From: Pseudomonas chlororaphis subsp. piscium
GTDB lineage: Bacteria; Pseudomonadota; Gammaproteobacteria; Pseudomonadales; Pseudomonadaceae
DNA length: 64,000 bases
Assembly (NCBI RefSeq): GCF_003850345.1
Contig: NZ_CP027707.1
Location: forward strand, 5,146,001 to 5,210,000
Reading direction: 5' to 3'
In this document: positions 39,156 through 49,219 of the stretch, one piece after another
Position numbering within the stretch: position 1 is the first letter of the stretch
Layout of the letters: each line of letters opens with the position of its first letter
Made by a program: the position numbers and the translations under genes
Notes under the pieces: model-generated
What the model was told of the DNA's origin: nothing
Databases searched by the model: none
The model's input: only the letters and a program-made list of their open reading frames with translations

Positions 39156-40121
39156 CTATCTCTCTGGCACTTGCATACGCACCCGCCGTGCCTTGAGCCC
39201 GGCCATCAGCGAAGGTCCCAGGGCCGTCAATGCCGACCCCAGCACCACCAGCACCGCCCCGCCATAACCCAGGCCGTTGATCTGTTCGGCATGCACGTAC
39301 TCCGGCCACAACCAGGCCGCCACGGCCACCGCGGCGAAGGTCACCAAGGGCGTGATCGCCAGCGTGGCGCTGACCCGCGACGCTTCCCAATGGGCCAACG
39401 CTTCGGCGAAGGCGCCGTAGGCGATCAGGGTATTCAGGCAGCAGGCCAGCAACAGCCAGCCCTGCAGCGGGCTCAACTCCAGCGCTTCGAGGGGATGGGC
39501 CCAAGGGGTGAGCAACAGCGCGCAGAACAGGTAGATCACCATCATCACCTGCAAGGAATTCCACACCGTCAGCAACTGCTTCTGGCCCAGGGCGTAGAAG
39601 GTCCAGACCGCCGAGGCCGCGAGCACCGTCAGCACACCGGCGGTGTAGTTGCTCAAGGACGTCAGCAGCTCGGTCAGGCGCTGGTTGAAAAACAATCCGA
39701 AACCGATCAGCAGCACCGCCAGGCCAATGCCCTGCCCCAGGCTGAAACGTTCCTTGAACACAAACAGGCTGGCGATCAGCAGCAGGATCGGCCCCATCTG
39801 CACCACCAACTGTGCGGTGCCGGGGCTCAGCAGGTTCAGCCCCATCAGGTACAGCACATAGTTGCCCACCAGCCCGCAAACGGCCATCAGCACCAGCCAG
39901 CCGCCGCGCGGCCCGAGCACGCGCCAGCTTGGCAAACGCTTGACCGCCGCCAGGTAGATCAGCAGGAAACCACCGGACACCAACAGGCGAAACCAGGTCA
40001 CGGTCACCGGGTCCATCACCAGCAACACTTGCTTGAGCTTGATCGGCAGGATGCCCCACAGCAGCGCCGTAAGCAGTGCGAGGAACAAGCCGTAAACCCA
40101 GCGACCGGACGAGATGTGCAT
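39156..40121 (-). CDS. EamA-family (DMT) transporter
   Basis: A 321-residue permease with ten hydrophobic segments in two EamA repeats. The first repeat begins LLTALLWGILPIKLKQVL and the second VLTVLAASAVWTFYALGQK. RhaT/YddG-type members export amino acids or other small metabolites; the substrate here is unknown. It converges with fumC and is bracketed by REP elements on both sides. Confidence 0.88.
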   Translation of the reverse strand: MHISSGRWVYGLFLALLTALLWGILPIKLKQVLLVMDPVTVTWFRLLVSGGFLLIYLAAVKRLPSWRVLGPRGGWLVLMAVCGLVGNYVLYLMGLNLLSPGTAQLVVQMGPILLLIASLFVFKERFSLGQGIGLAVLLIGFGLFFNQRLTELLTSLSNYTAGVLTVLAASAVWTFYALGQKQLLTVWNSLQVMMVIYLFCALLLTPWAHPLEALELSPLQGWLLLACCLNTLIAYGAFAEALAHWEASRVSATLAITPLVTFAAVAVAAWLWPEYVHAEQINGLGYGGAVLVVLGSALTALGPSLMAGLKARRVRMQVPER

Positions 40122-40232
40122 GCGACCCCCAAAAGCCTGATGGAGAGAGCCCGCATTCTAGGCCCGGGGCTGTGACGAACACAGGGACAATTGCCGGCTG
40201 AGCGTGATTGGGATTGTGCTGGTCGCAAAAAG

Positions 40233-40303
40233 CATCGCGGGCAAGCCTCGCTCCTACAGAAGAAGATGGCGTGCTTCTGTAGGAGCGAGGCTTGCCCGCG
40301 ATG
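40233..40303. repeat. REPIN: perfect 30-base inverted REP doublet
   Basis: The first arm (40233-40262) and the second (40274-40303) are exact reverse complements over 30 bases, around an 11-base centre. Both carry the P. fluorescens-type REP core GCGGGCAAGCCTCGCTCC. It lies between the EamA and thiolase genes. Confidence 0.95.
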
Positions 40304-40340
40304 GGTTCGTAAGGCGGACAGATCCGCCCCGTCTGACGGT

Positions 40341-41525
40341 TTAGCGCACCGCTTCGAACAACCCGGTCGCGCCCATGCCGCCGCCGACGCACATGGTGAC
40401 GATGCCGTAACGCAGGTTGCGCCGTTGCAGTTCGCGCACCAGGTGGCCGACCTGGCGCGAACCGGTCATGCCGAACGGGTGGCCGATGGAGATCGAACCA
40501 CCGTTGACGTTGTACCTGGCGTTATCGATCTGCAGCCGGTTGCGGCTGTACAGGCATTGCGACGCGAAGGCCTCGTTCAACTCCCAGAGGTCGATGTCGT
40601 CCACCTGCAGGCCCTTGGCCTTGAGCAGCTTGGGCACCGAGAACACCGGGCCGATGCCCATTTCGTCCGGCTCGCAACCGGCCACGGTGAAACCGCGGAA
40701 GAACGCCTTGGGCTTGAGCCCCAGCGCCAGGGCCCGCTCCAGGCTCATGACCAGGGTCATGGACGCGCCATCGGACAATTGCGAGGAGTTGCCCGCGGTC
40801 ACCGAACCGTCCTCGGCGAACACCGGCTTCAAGCCCGCCAGGCTTTCCAGGGTGGTGTCCGGGCGATTGCAGTCGTCGCGATCGACCACGCCGTCGAGGA
40901 TCTGCACCTGGCCGCTGTTCTTGTCCTCGACCCGGTACTTCACCGCCATCGACACGATCTCGTCGTCGAACAGCCCGGCCGCCTGGGCCGCCGCGGTGCG
41001 CTGCTGGCTCTGCAGGGCGTACAGGTCCTGCTCCTCGCGGCTCACGCTGTAACGCCGGGCCACCACCTCGGCGGTCTGGCCCATGGGGAAATAGATGCCC
41101 GGCACCTGCTCCTTGAGCAGCGGGTTGATCAGGTTGTCGGTGTTGACGCTTTTCATCGTCAGGCTGATGGACTCGACACCGCCGGCGACAATGATGTCGC
41201 TGCAACCGGAAGCGATCTGGTTGGCCGCGATGGCGATCGCCTGCAGGCCGGAAGAGCAGAAACGATTGAGGGTCATGCCCGCGGTACCGGTACCCAGGCG
41301 GGACAGCACCGCGACGTTGCGCCCGATGTTGTAGCCCTGGGCGCCTTCGTTGGAACCGGCGCCGACGATGCAGTCCTCGACGCTGGCCGGATCGATACCG
41401 TTGCGGGTCAGCAGCGCATTGACGCAATGGGCGGCCATGTCATCCGGACGGGTCTGGTTGAACTTGCCGCGAAAGGACTTGGCCAGGCCGGTCCGCACGC
41501 TATCGACGATCACCACTTCACGCAT
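40341..41525 (-). CDS. Acetyl-CoA acetyltransferase (thiolase)
   Basis: A 394-residue thiolase from ATG 41525, with GAGG six bases upstream. The nucleophile is Cys90 in LNRFCSSGLQAIA. The histidine motif GGSISIGHPFGMTGSR and the C-terminal cysteine in VTMCVGGGMGATG complete the active site. It could serve fatty acid or short-chain acyl degradation, or acetoacetyl-CoA formation. It stands alone without a FadB partner. The frame upstream to 41600 does not match the family. Confidence 0.92.
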   Translation of the reverse strand: MREVVIVDSVRTGLAKSFRGKFNQTRPDDMAAHCVNALLTRNGIDPASVEDCIVGAGSNEGAQGYNIGRNVAVLSRLGTGTAGMTLNRFCSSGLQAIAIAANQIASGCSDIIVAGGVESISLTMKSVNTDNLINPLLKEQVPGIYFPMGQTAEVVARRYSVSREEQDLYALQSQQRTAAAQAAGLFDDEIVSMAVKYRVEDKNSGQVQILDGVVDRDDCNRPDTTLESLAGLKPVFAEDGSVTAGNSSQLSDGASMTLVMSLERALALGLKPKAFFRGFTVAGCEPDEMGIGPVFSVPKLLKAKGLQVDDIDLWELNEAFASQCLYSRNRLQIDNARYNVNGGSISIGHPFGMTGSRQVGHLVRELQRRNLRYGIVTMCVGGGMGATGLFEAVR

Positions 41526-41668
41526 GGCATACCTCATTGTTGTTGTCGGTTGTGAGTGGGTCGAGCATAGATCCAGCCCTTGCCCGACCGCGACGATCAT
41601 TCATCCGGCGTATGCAAAACCATCGCGGCGCCGGGCTCGTGCCTTGACCCGCTCGCAACCCGCGGCGG

Positions 41669-43180
41669 TTATTTCTTGCCTTTCTTGTCCTTCTTCTCGG
41701 ACTTGTCGAATGCCTCTTCCAGCGCGCGGTTGAGGGTGCGCAGCACCTTTACCCGGGCCCAGCGCTTGTCGTTGGCCTCCACCAGGGTCCAGGCCGCGAC
41801 CTCGGTGCTGGTGCGGTCGACCATGTCGCCGACGGCCGCGCGGTAGGCGTCCCATTTGTCGCGGTTGCGCCAGTCGTCCTCGGTGATCTTGAAACGCTTG
41901 AACGGAATCTCTTCCCGGGCCTGGAAACGCTCCAGCTGGGTCTCTTTGTCGATCGCCAGCCAGAACTTGACCACTATCACCCCGGCGTCCTCGAGCTGCT
42001 CCTCGAAGTCGTTGATCTCGCCATAGGCGCGCAACCAGTCCGCCGGGCTGCAAAAGCCCTCGACCCGCTCCACCAGCACCCGGCCGTACCAGGAGCGGTC
42101 GAACACGGTGAACTTGCCCCGTGCCGGAATATGCCGCCAGAAGCGCCACAGATAAGGCTGGGCACGCTCGTCCTCGGACGGCGCGGCAATCGGCACGATG
42201 CTGTACTGGCGCGGGTCCAGCGCCGCCGCCACCCGGCGGATCGCCCCGCCCTTGCCGGCCGCATCGTTGCCCTCGAAAACCGCCACCAGCGCGTGCTTGC
42301 GCATGCGCTTGTCGCGCAGCAGGCCGGCCAGGCGCGCCTGTTCGGTAATCAGTTGCTCTTCGTAGTCGTCCTTGTCCAGGTGCTGGCTCATGTCCAGGCT
42401 GTCGAGCAGGGTCAGCTTGTCGACCGCCTCGCCCAGCGGCGCCACATGGGACTCGACTTCGAGCGTCGGCCGGTTGAGTGCGCTCTGCAGGCCCTCGAGG
42501 AGAATCTTGCCCACCGCCAGGCTGCGGTAATGCGGGTCCACGCCTTCGATCACATGCCAGGGCGCGTAGTCGCGGCTGGTGCGGCGCAACACCCGCTCGC
42601 CATATTTGACGAACTTGTCGTAGGTTTCCGACTGCTGCCAGTCCAGCGGGCTGATGCGCCAGCTGTGCAGCGGGTCGTCCTGCAACGACTTGAGGCGAGC
42701 CTTCATCTGCTTCTTGGACAGGTGGAACCAGAACTTGAAGATCAGCGCGCCTTCGTCGCACAGCATCTTCTCCAGGCGCTCGGCGCCGGCGATGGCCTGG
42801 TCGAAACGGCCGTCCTTGAACAGCTCGTGTACCCGCCCCTGGAGCATCTGGCTGTACCAGTTACCGAAAAACACCCCCATGCGGCCCTTGGCCGGAAGCA
42901 TCCGCCAATAGCGCCAGGCCGGTGGGTGCGCCAGCTCCTCGTCGGTCTGCTGGTCGAAGGTGCGGACCTCGATCAGGCGTGGGTCCATCCACTCGTTGAG
43001 CAGTTTCACCGTCTCGCCCTTGCCGGCGCCTTCGATGCCGTTGATCAATACGATCACCGGAAAACGGGCTTTCTGCTTCAGCTCGAACTGGGCTTCCAGC
43101 AGGGCTTCACGCAGGGCCGGGACTTCAGCGTCAAAGGTTTTTTTGTCGATGGCGTGACCGATTTCGGCAGATTCGAACAT
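41669..43180 (-). CDS. pap: Polyphosphate:AMP phosphotransferase (PPK2 class II)
   Basis: A 503-residue fused double-domain PPK2 enzyme that makes ADP from AMP and polyphosphate. Each half has its own P-loop (GIEGAGKGE near residue 50 and GNDAAGKGG near 290) and the paired WYSQM / WYGRV and lid-type regions. The two-domain length is that of the Acinetobacter and Pseudomonas Pap enzymes. The start ATG 43180 follows AGGGAG. The C-terminus is lysine-rich. It diverges from mnmC. Confidence 0.94.
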   Translation of the reverse strand: MFESAEIGHAIDKKTFDAEVPALREALLEAQFELKQKARFPVIVLINGIEGAGKGETVKLLNEWMDPRLIEVRTFDQQTDEELAHPPAWRYWRMLPAKGRMGVFFGNWYSQMLQGRVHELFKDGRFDQAIAGAERLEKMLCDEGALIFKFWFHLSKKQMKARLKSLQDDPLHSWRISPLDWQQSETYDKFVKYGERVLRRTSRDYAPWHVIEGVDPHYRSLAVGKILLEGLQSALNRPTLEVESHVAPLGEAVDKLTLLDSLDMSQHLDKDDYEEQLITEQARLAGLLRDKRMRKHALVAVFEGNDAAGKGGAIRRVAAALDPRQYSIVPIAAPSEDERAQPYLWRFWRHIPARGKFTVFDRSWYGRVLVERVEGFCSPADWLRAYGEINDFEEQLEDAGVIVVKFWLAIDKETQLERFQAREEIPFKRFKITEDDWRNRDKWDAYRAAVGDMVDRTSTEVAAWTLVEANDKRWARVKVLRTLNRALEEAFDKSEKKDKKGKK

Positions 43181-43321
43181 GAGCGACTCCCTGGCAAGAT
43201 TGAGCAAGACTAGCGGATCGACACCTGATTTGTCGGCATGGAATATACCTGCCGTTGCCGTGGATCATTACCCCCTGTGTCGATCGGCTAGAATGGTCGC
43301 CTTGCCGTTACCGAGCCGAAC

Positions 43322-45316
43322 ATGACCGCTGAATTGCCCCACACCCAGTCACATGCCCAGCTCGACTGGGACGACCAAGGCCGCCCGCGTTCGCGGGTCT
43401 TCGACGATGTGTATTTCTCCAACGACTCGGGCCTGGATGAAACCCGTCATGTGTTTCTCGAACAGAACCGCCTGCGCGAGCGTTTTGCCGCGTTGCCGCC
43501 CAGTGGCCGCTTCGTCATCGGCGAGACCGGCTTCGGCACCGGCCTGAATTTTCTCTGCGCCTGGCAGTTGTTCGAACAACAGGCCGACGCCAGCGCGCGC
43601 TTGCATTTCGTCAGCGTGGAAAAATTCCCGCTGACGCCAGCGGACCTGCAACGCGCCCTGGCCCTGTGGCCAGAGCTGGCGCCCCTGGCCGAGCGCCTGT
43701 TGCGTGCCTATGTCGCCGTGCATCAGGGCTTTCAACGCCTGGTGCTGGACGAGGGCCGCGCCACCCTGACCCTGCTGATCGGCGATGCCCTGGAGCAGTT
43801 GCCGCAACTCGACGGGCAGGTCGATGCCTGGTTCCTCGACGGTTTCGCGCCGGCGAAAAACCCCGAGATGTGGACCGCCGAGTTGTTCGCCGAACTGGCG
43901 CGCCTGGCCGCTCCGGGTTCGAGCATCAGCACCTTCACCAGCACCGGCTGGGTTCGCCGCCTGCTGAATGCCGCGGGCTTCAAGATGAAGCGCACCCCAG
44001 GCATCGGCCACAAGTGGGAAGTGCTGCGTGGCGAGTTTCTCGGCTGGCCCGAAGACACCCCAGCGCCAGCCGCCAGCAAACCCTGGTTCGCCCGCCCGAC
44101 TCAACAGGTTCAGGAGAAACACGCCCTGGTGATCGGCGCCGGCCTGGCCGGTTGCGCCAGCGCCGCCAGCCTCGCCGCGCGGGGTTGGCGGGTCAGCCTG
44201 CTGGAGCGCCACGGGCAACTGGCCCAGGAAGCCTCGGGCAACCCCCAGGGCGTGCTGTACCTGAAACTCTCGGCCCACGGCACCGCCCTGTCGCAGATGA
44301 TCCTCAGCGGTTTCGGCTACACCCGGCGCCTGCTTGAACAGCTGCAACGGGGCGTCGACTGGGACGGCTGCGGCGTGCTGCAACTGGCCTTCAACGCCAA
44401 GGAAGCCGAGCGCCAGGCGCAGTTGGCGGCCGCCTTCCCGACCGACCTGTTGCATCAGTTGGACCAGCCCCAGGCCCAGGCCCTGGCCGGTATTGGCCTG
44501 GCCCACGGCGGGCTGTTCTACCCGGAAGGCGGCTGGGTGCATCCGCCAGCCCTGTGCCAGTGGCAAGCCGCGCACCCGCGGATTCGCCTGCTGCCCCATC
44601 ACGATGCGCTGGAGTTGCGCCGGGTCGATGGCCAGTGGCAGGCCTGGGACGGCGAGCGGCTGCTGGCCAGTGCCGAGGTGGTGATCCTCGCCGGCGCCGC
44701 CGAGATCAAGCGCTTCCCGGCCAGCGCCGAGCTGCCGCTCAAGCGTATTCGCGGGCAGATCACCCGCCTGCCGCAGACCCCGCGCAGCCAGAGCCTGGCC
44801 ACCGTGGTCTGCGCCGAGGGTTACGTCGCCCCCGCGCGCCTGGGCGAACACACCCTGGGCGCCAGTTTCGACTTCAAGAGCGACGACCTGACACCCACCG
44901 CCGCCGAGCATGCGGGCAACCTGCAGATGCTCGAAGAGATCTCTCAGGATCTGCTGGAACGCCTGGAAGCCGACCAGCTACAACCGGAAACCCTCGAAGG
45001 ACGGGCCGCCTTCCGTTGCACCAGCCCGGACTATCTGCCGATCGTCGGTCCCCTGGCGGACCAGGCGGCATTCGCCGAGGTCTACGCGGTGCTGGGCAAG
45101 GACGCGCGCCAGGTTCCGGACCTGCCCTGCCCCTGGCTGGACGGGCTGTACATCAACAGCGGCCATGGCTCGCGCGGGCTGATCACCGCGCCGCTGTCCG
45201 GCGAGTTGCTGGCCGCCTGGCTGGACAACGAACCCCTGCCCCTGCCGCGCAACGTGGCCGAAGCCTGTCACCCCAATCGCTTTGCCTTGCGTCGGTTGAT
45301 TCGCGGCAAGCCATGA
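43322..45316 (+). CDS. mnmC: Bifunctional tRNA mnm5s2U34 enzyme MnmC
   Basis: A 664-residue fusion. The N-terminal methyltransferase part (about 1-245) has the SAM motif GETGFGTGLNFLCAW and DAWFLDGFAPAKNPEMW. The C-terminal part (from about 262) is an FAD-dependent oxidase with VIGAGLAGCASAASLAARG. The protein removes the carboxymethyl group of cmnm5(s2)U34 and then methylates the product at the tRNA wobble position. The ATG follows a 141-base divergent gap with pap. Confidence 0.96.
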   Translation: MTAELPHTQSHAQLDWDDQGRPRSRVFDDVYFSNDSGLDETRHVFLEQNRLRERFAALPPSGRFVIGETGFGTGLNFLCAWQLFEQQADASARLHFVSVEKFPLTPADLQRALALWPELAPLAERLLRAYVAVHQGFQRLVLDEGRATLTLLIGDALEQLPQLDGQVDAWFLDGFAPAKNPEMWTAELFAELARLAAPGSSISTFTSTGWVRRLLNAAGFKMKRTPGIGHKWEVLRGEFLGWPEDTPAPAASKPWFARPTQQVQEKHALVIGAGLAGCASAASLAARGWRVSLLERHGQLAQEASGNPQGVLYLKLSAHGTALSQMILSGFGYTRRLLEQLQRGVDWDGCGVLQLAFNAKEAERQAQLAAAFPTDLLHQLDQPQAQALAGIGLAHGGLFYPEGGWVHPPALCQWQAAHPRIRLLPHHDALELRRVDGQWQAWDGERLLASAEVVILAGAAEIKRFPASAELPLKRIRGQITRLPQTPRSQSLATVVCAEGYVAPARLGEHTLGASFDFKSDDLTPTAAEHAGNLQMLEEISQDLLERLEADQLQPETLEGRAAFRCTSPDYLPIVGPLADQAAFAEVYAVLGKDARQVPDLPCPWLDGLYINSGHGSRGLITAPLSGELLAAWLDNEPLPLPRNVAEACHPNRFALRRLIRGKP

Positions 45317-45325
45317 AACCAAACA

Positions 45326-45350
45326 GCGATGCCAGGCGCCCTGGCATCGC
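45326..45350 (+). terminator. Strong hairpin after mnmC
   Basis: An 11-base perfect stem (GCGATGCCAGG with CCTGGCATCGC) around a CGC loop starts 10 bases after the mnmC stop. Only two T follow, so termination may be weak or the hairpin may protect the RNA end. Confidence 0.6.
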
Positions 45351-45567
45351 TTCGCCATCTCCTCGCAAACGCCCACAGGCCCTGCCTGCGCGATAAAACT
45401 CCAGGCAGATCAAGGCCTTTACTTCGGCCCGCGACGCACTAGCACCCCGCCACTTATAACCCATCGGTCTAAAACTCCAGGGTTTCACCTGGGTCAGTTT
45501 CCGGGTACCTGCCATTTCTGGCCGGTCGCGATTCATCCCTCCCCAACGGAAAAACCGGTAAGGACTT

Positions 45568-47340
45568 ATGTGCGGATTAGCTGGAGAACTACGTTTTGAT
45601 CATCAACCCGCCGACCTGGCAGCGGTTGAACGAATCACCCATCACCTCGCCCCTCGTGGCCCCGACGCCTGGGGCTTCCATAGCCAGGGCCCGATAACCC
45701 TGGGCCATCGGCGCCTGAAAATCATGGACCTGTCGGACGGCTCAGCCCAGCCGATGATCGACAACCAACTGGGCCTGTCCCTGGCCTTCAACGGCGCGAT
45801 CTACAACTTCCCCGAACTGCGCGCCGAGCTGGAAAGCCTGGGCTACGCCTTTTATTCCGGCGGCGACACCGAAGTGCTGCTCAAGGGGTATCACGCCTGG
45901 GGCGCCGACCTGCTGCCGCGGCTCAATGGCATGTTCGCCTTCGCCATCTGGGAGCGCGATGCCAAGCGCCTGTTCATCGCCCGCGACCGCCTGGGCGTCA
46001 AGCCGCTGTACCTGTCGCGCACCGACCAGCGCCTGCGTTTCGCCTCGACCTTGCCGGCACTGCTCAAGGGCGGCGACATCAACCCGCTGCTCGACCCGGT
46101 GGCGCTCAACCATTACCTGAACTTCCATGCCGTGGTGCCAGCGCCGCGCACCCTGTTGGTGGGCATCGAGAAACTGCCGCCGGCCACCTGGATGCGCATC
46201 GAGGCCGACGGCAGCACCGAACAGCAAACCTGGTGGACCCTGCCCTACGGCCCGCGCACCGATGAAACCGGGCTGAGCCTGGAAGACTGGCGCGACCGGG
46301 TGCTCGACAGCACCCGCGAAGCGGTGGCGATCCGCCAACGGGCGGCGGTGGATGTCGGCGTACTGCTGTCCGGCGGCGTCGACTCGAGCCTGCTGGTCGG
46401 CCTGCTGCGGGAAGTGGGTGTGGATAACCTATCGACCTTCTCCATCGGCTTCCAGGATGCCGGTGGCGAACGCGGCGACGAGTTCCAGTATTCGGACCTG
46501 ATCGCCCGTCACTACGGCACCGATCACCACCAACTGCGCATCGACGAGCACGAAATCATCGAACAGCTGCCGGCGGCGTTCCGCGCCATGAGCGAACCCA
46601 TGGTCAGCCACGACTGCATCGCCTTCTACCTGCTGTCCCGGGAAGTCGCCAGGCACTGCAAGGTGGTGCAGAGCGGCCAGGGCGCCGACGAACTGTTCGC
46701 CGGTTACCACTGGTACCCGCAGGTGGACGGCGCCAGCGATCCCTACGCGGCCTACCGCGAGGCCTTCTTCGACCGCAGCTACGACGACTATGCCGCTACC
46801 GTGCAACCGCAGTGGCTGACCGCCAACGATGCCGCCGGCGATTTCGTCCGCGAGCATTTCGCCCAGCCCGGCGCCGCCGAGCCTGTGGATAAGGCCCTAC
46901 GCCTGGACAGCAGGGTGATGCTGGTCGACGACCCGGTCAAGCGTGTGGATAACATGACCATGGCCTGGGGTCTGGAAGCGCGCACGCCGTTCCTCGACTA
47001 CCGGCTGGTGGAGCTGTCGGCGCGAGTACCCGCCAAATTCAAGCTGCCCGATGGCGGCAAACAGGTGCTCAAGGAGGCCGCGCGCCTGGTGATCCCCAGC
47101 ACAGTGATCGACCGCCAGAAAGGCTACTTCCCGGTGCCCGGCCTCAAGCACCTGCAGGGCGACACCCTGGACTGGGTGCGTGAGCTGCTGCTCGACCCGA
47201 GCCAGGACCGTGGCCTGTTCAACCCGACGATGCTCGACCGCCTGCTGACCGATCCACAAGGCCAGCTGACGCCGTTGCGCGGCTCCAAGCTGTGGCAACT
47301 GGCCGCGCTGAACCTGTGGCTCAGCGAACAAGGAGTCTGA
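45568..47340 (+). CDS. asnO: N-acetylglutaminylglutamine amidotransferase
   Basis: An asparagine-synthetase-like protein of 590 residues. It has an N-terminal Ntn glutaminase with catalytic Cys2 (MCGLAGE) and an ATP-pyrophosphatase domain with LLSGGVDSSLLVG. Its partner ngg, 3 bases downstream, identifies it as the amidotransferase of the dipeptide osmolyte N-acetylglutaminylglutamine amide (NAGGN), rather than a true asparagine synthetase. It converts the C-terminal carboxyl to the amide. The operon is salt-induced in P. aeruginosa and Sinorhizobium (established). TAAGGACTT precedes the ATG. The 250 bases upstream show no clear promoter. Confidence 0.93.
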   Translation: MCGLAGELRFDHQPADLAAVERITHHLAPRGPDAWGFHSQGPITLGHRRLKIMDLSDGSAQPMIDNQLGLSLAFNGAIYNFPELRAELESLGYAFYSGGDTEVLLKGYHAWGADLLPRLNGMFAFAIWERDAKRLFIARDRLGVKPLYLSRTDQRLRFASTLPALLKGGDINPLLDPVALNHYLNFHAVVPAPRTLLVGIEKLPPATWMRIEADGSTEQQTWWTLPYGPRTDETGLSLEDWRDRVLDSTREAVAIRQRAAVDVGVLLSGGVDSSLLVGLLREVGVDNLSTFSIGFQDAGGERGDEFQYSDLIARHYGTDHHQLRIDEHEIIEQLPAAFRAMSEPMVSHDCIAFYLLSREVARHCKVVQSGQGADELFAGYHWYPQVDGASDPYAAYREAFFDRSYDDYAATVQPQWLTANDAAGDFVREHFAQPGAAEPVDKALRLDSRVMLVDDPVKRVDNMTMAWGLEARTPFLDYRLVELSARVPAKFKLPDGGKQVLKEAARLVIPSTVIDRQKGYFPVPGLKHLQGDTLDWVRELLLDPSQDRGLFNPTMLDRLLTDPQGQLTPLRGSKLWQLAALNLWLSEQGV

Positions 47341-47343
47341 CCC

Positions 47344-49089
47344 ATGAAACCCCACGCCACGGCTTACAGCCAACGCTTGCTGCGCGGTCAGGCGCCCTCC
47401 TACGAACGTCTGCAGGCGCGTTTTGCCGAAGACCGCAGCGCCCTCAGCACCGACCCCATCGCCGTGCACTGCGGCTGGGGCCGGCTGCTGATCGGCCATA
47501 CCTTTCCCGACCCGATGAGCCTGGCCGAGGAGCTGCTCAATGAACACCCCGGCGAACGCGACATCGCCTTGTATGTCGCCGCGCCGCAGCAGATTCTCGG
47601 CCTGGAACCGACCCAGTTGTTCCTCGACCCGTCGGACACCCTGCGCCTGTGGTTCAGCGACTACCGCCAGGCCACCCGGGTGTTTCGCGGCTTCCGCATC
47701 CGCCGGGCGCAGAGCGCGGCGGACTGGCAAGCCATCAACCAGCTGTACCTGGCCCGCAACATGCTGCCGGTCGACCCGAGCCTGCTGACCCCGCGCCATG
47801 CCGGCGGGCCGGTGTACTGGCTGGCCGAAGACGAAGACAACGGCGCGGTGATCGGCAGCGTCATGGGCCTGGACCACCAGAAGGCCTTCCACGATCCGGA
47901 GCACGGCAGCAGCCTGTGGTGCCTGGCGGTGGACCCGCATTGCACCCGCCCGGGGGTTGGCGAAGTACTGGTCCGGCACCTGATCGAACACTTCATGAGC
48001 CGCGGCCTGAGCTACCTCGACCTGTCGGTGCTGCACGACAATCGCCAGGCCAAGTGCCTCTACGCCAAGCTGGGCTTTCGCACCCTGTCCACCTTCGCCA
48101 TCAAGCGCAAGAACGGTATCAACCAGCCGCTGTTCCTCGGCCCCGGGCCCGAGGCGGCGTTCAACCCTTATGCGCGGATCATCGTCGAGGAAGCCCATCG
48201 CCGCGGCATCGACGTGCAGGTCGACGACGCCGAAGCCGGGATGTTCACCCTCAGCCATGGCGGTCGCCGGGTGCGCTGCCGCGAGTCCCTCAGCGACCTG
48301 ACCAGTGCTATCAGCATGAGCCTGTGCCAGGACAAGAGCCTGACCCACAAGGTGCTGAAACAGGCCGGGCTGAACCTGCCGGCGCAACAACTCGCGGGCA
48401 ACGCCGACGACAACCTGGCGTTTCTCGACGAGCATGAACGGGTGGTGGCCAAGCCACTCGACGGGGAACAAGGCCAGGGTGTGGCCGTGGATCTGCGCAC
48501 CATCGAAGAGCTGCAACAAGCGATCGACAACGCCCGGCGGTTCGACAGCCGGGTGTTGCTCGAGAGCTTCCACGAGGGCCTGGACCTGCGCATCCTGGTG
48601 ATCGGCTTCGAGGTGGTCGCCGCGGCCATTCGCCGGCCGGCCGAGGTGATCGGTGACGGCCAGCATTCCATCGGCGAGCTGATCGAGGCGCAAAGCCGAC
48701 GCCGCCAGGCCGCCACCGGCGGTGAAAGCAAGATCCCCCTGGACCACGAAACCCAGCGCACCCTGCAGGCCGCCGGACATGGCTACGACAGCATCCTGCC
48801 GGCCGGCGAACGGCTGTTCGTGCGGCGCACCGCCAATCTGCATACCGGCGGCACCCTGGAGGATGTCACCGCGATTCTGCATCCGCAGCTGGTGGACGCG
48901 GCGATCCGCGCGGCTCGGGCGCTGGATATCCCCATGGTCGGCCTCGACCTGATGGTGCCGGCGGCCGACCAGCCGCAGTACGTGTTCATCGAGGCCAACG
49001 AGCGCGCCGGCCTGGCCAACCATGAACCGCAGCCGACGGCGGAGCGCTTTGTCGACCTGTTGTTTCCCCACAGTCAGCCGGCGACCTGA
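47344..49089 (+). CDS. ngg: N-acetylglutaminylglutamine synthetase
   Basis: A 581-residue fusion. Residues about 110-255 form a GNAT acetyltransferase (LAVDPHCTRPGVGEVLVRHLIEHF). The C-terminal half (from about 310) is an ATP-grasp ligase with KPLDGEQGQGVAVDLR and VGLDLMVPAADQPQYVFIEANERAG. Together they acetylate and join two glutamines to form N-acetylglutaminylglutamine, which AsnO amidates. It is the second gene of the NAGGN operon, separated by 3 bases from asnO. Confidence 0.94.
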   Translation: MKPHATAYSQRLLRGQAPSYERLQARFAEDRSALSTDPIAVHCGWGRLLIGHTFPDPMSLAEELLNEHPGERDIALYVAAPQQILGLEPTQLFLDPSDTLRLWFSDYRQATRVFRGFRIRRAQSAADWQAINQLYLARNMLPVDPSLLTPRHAGGPVYWLAEDEDNGAVIGSVMGLDHQKAFHDPEHGSSLWCLAVDPHCTRPGVGEVLVRHLIEHFMSRGLSYLDLSVLHDNRQAKCLYAKLGFRTLSTFAIKRKNGINQPLFLGPGPEAAFNPYARIIVEEAHRRGIDVQVDDAEAGMFTLSHGGRRVRCRESLSDLTSAISMSLCQDKSLTHKVLKQAGLNLPAQQLAGNADDNLAFLDEHERVVAKPLDGEQGQGVAVDLRTIEELQQAIDNARRFDSRVLLESFHEGLDLRILVIGFEVVAAAIRRPAEVIGDGQHSIGELIEAQSRRRQAATGGESKIPLDHETQRTLQAAGHGYDSILPAGERLFVRRTANLHTGGTLEDVTAILHPQLVDAAIRAARALDIPMVGLDLMVPAADQPQYVFIEANERAGLANHEPQPTAERFVDLLFPHSQPAT

Positions 49090-49116
49090 TCGTCATGGGC
49101 TGACAGTACCGGCCTT

Positions 49117-49141
49117 ATCGCGGGCAAGCCTCGCTCCTACA
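49117..49141. repeat. REP singleton
   Basis: ATCGCGGGCAAGCCTCGCTCCTACAG is the same REP arm as at 39 and 40 kb, without a nearby inverted partner. A related GTGGGAGCAGGCGCCCG motif follows a few bases later. It lies between ngg and the peptidase gene of the NAGGN operon. Confidence 0.85.
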
Positions 49142-49219
49142 GAAACGCACTGTGGGAGCAGGCGCCCGACGCCTTGTTCATCGAAACCATCGATGGCCTT
49201 TTCATCATCAGGAGTTTCC

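Noticed and set aside
39166..39182. Sigma-54-like TGGCAC near the end of the EamA gene
   Set aside because: No GC at the required ten-base distance from the GG, and it is inside a coding region.
45430..45530. A stress-sigma (AlgU-like) promoter before asnO
   Set aside because: AAACTC and a TCAGTT-like element can be aligned, but the match to either box is too weak to claim.
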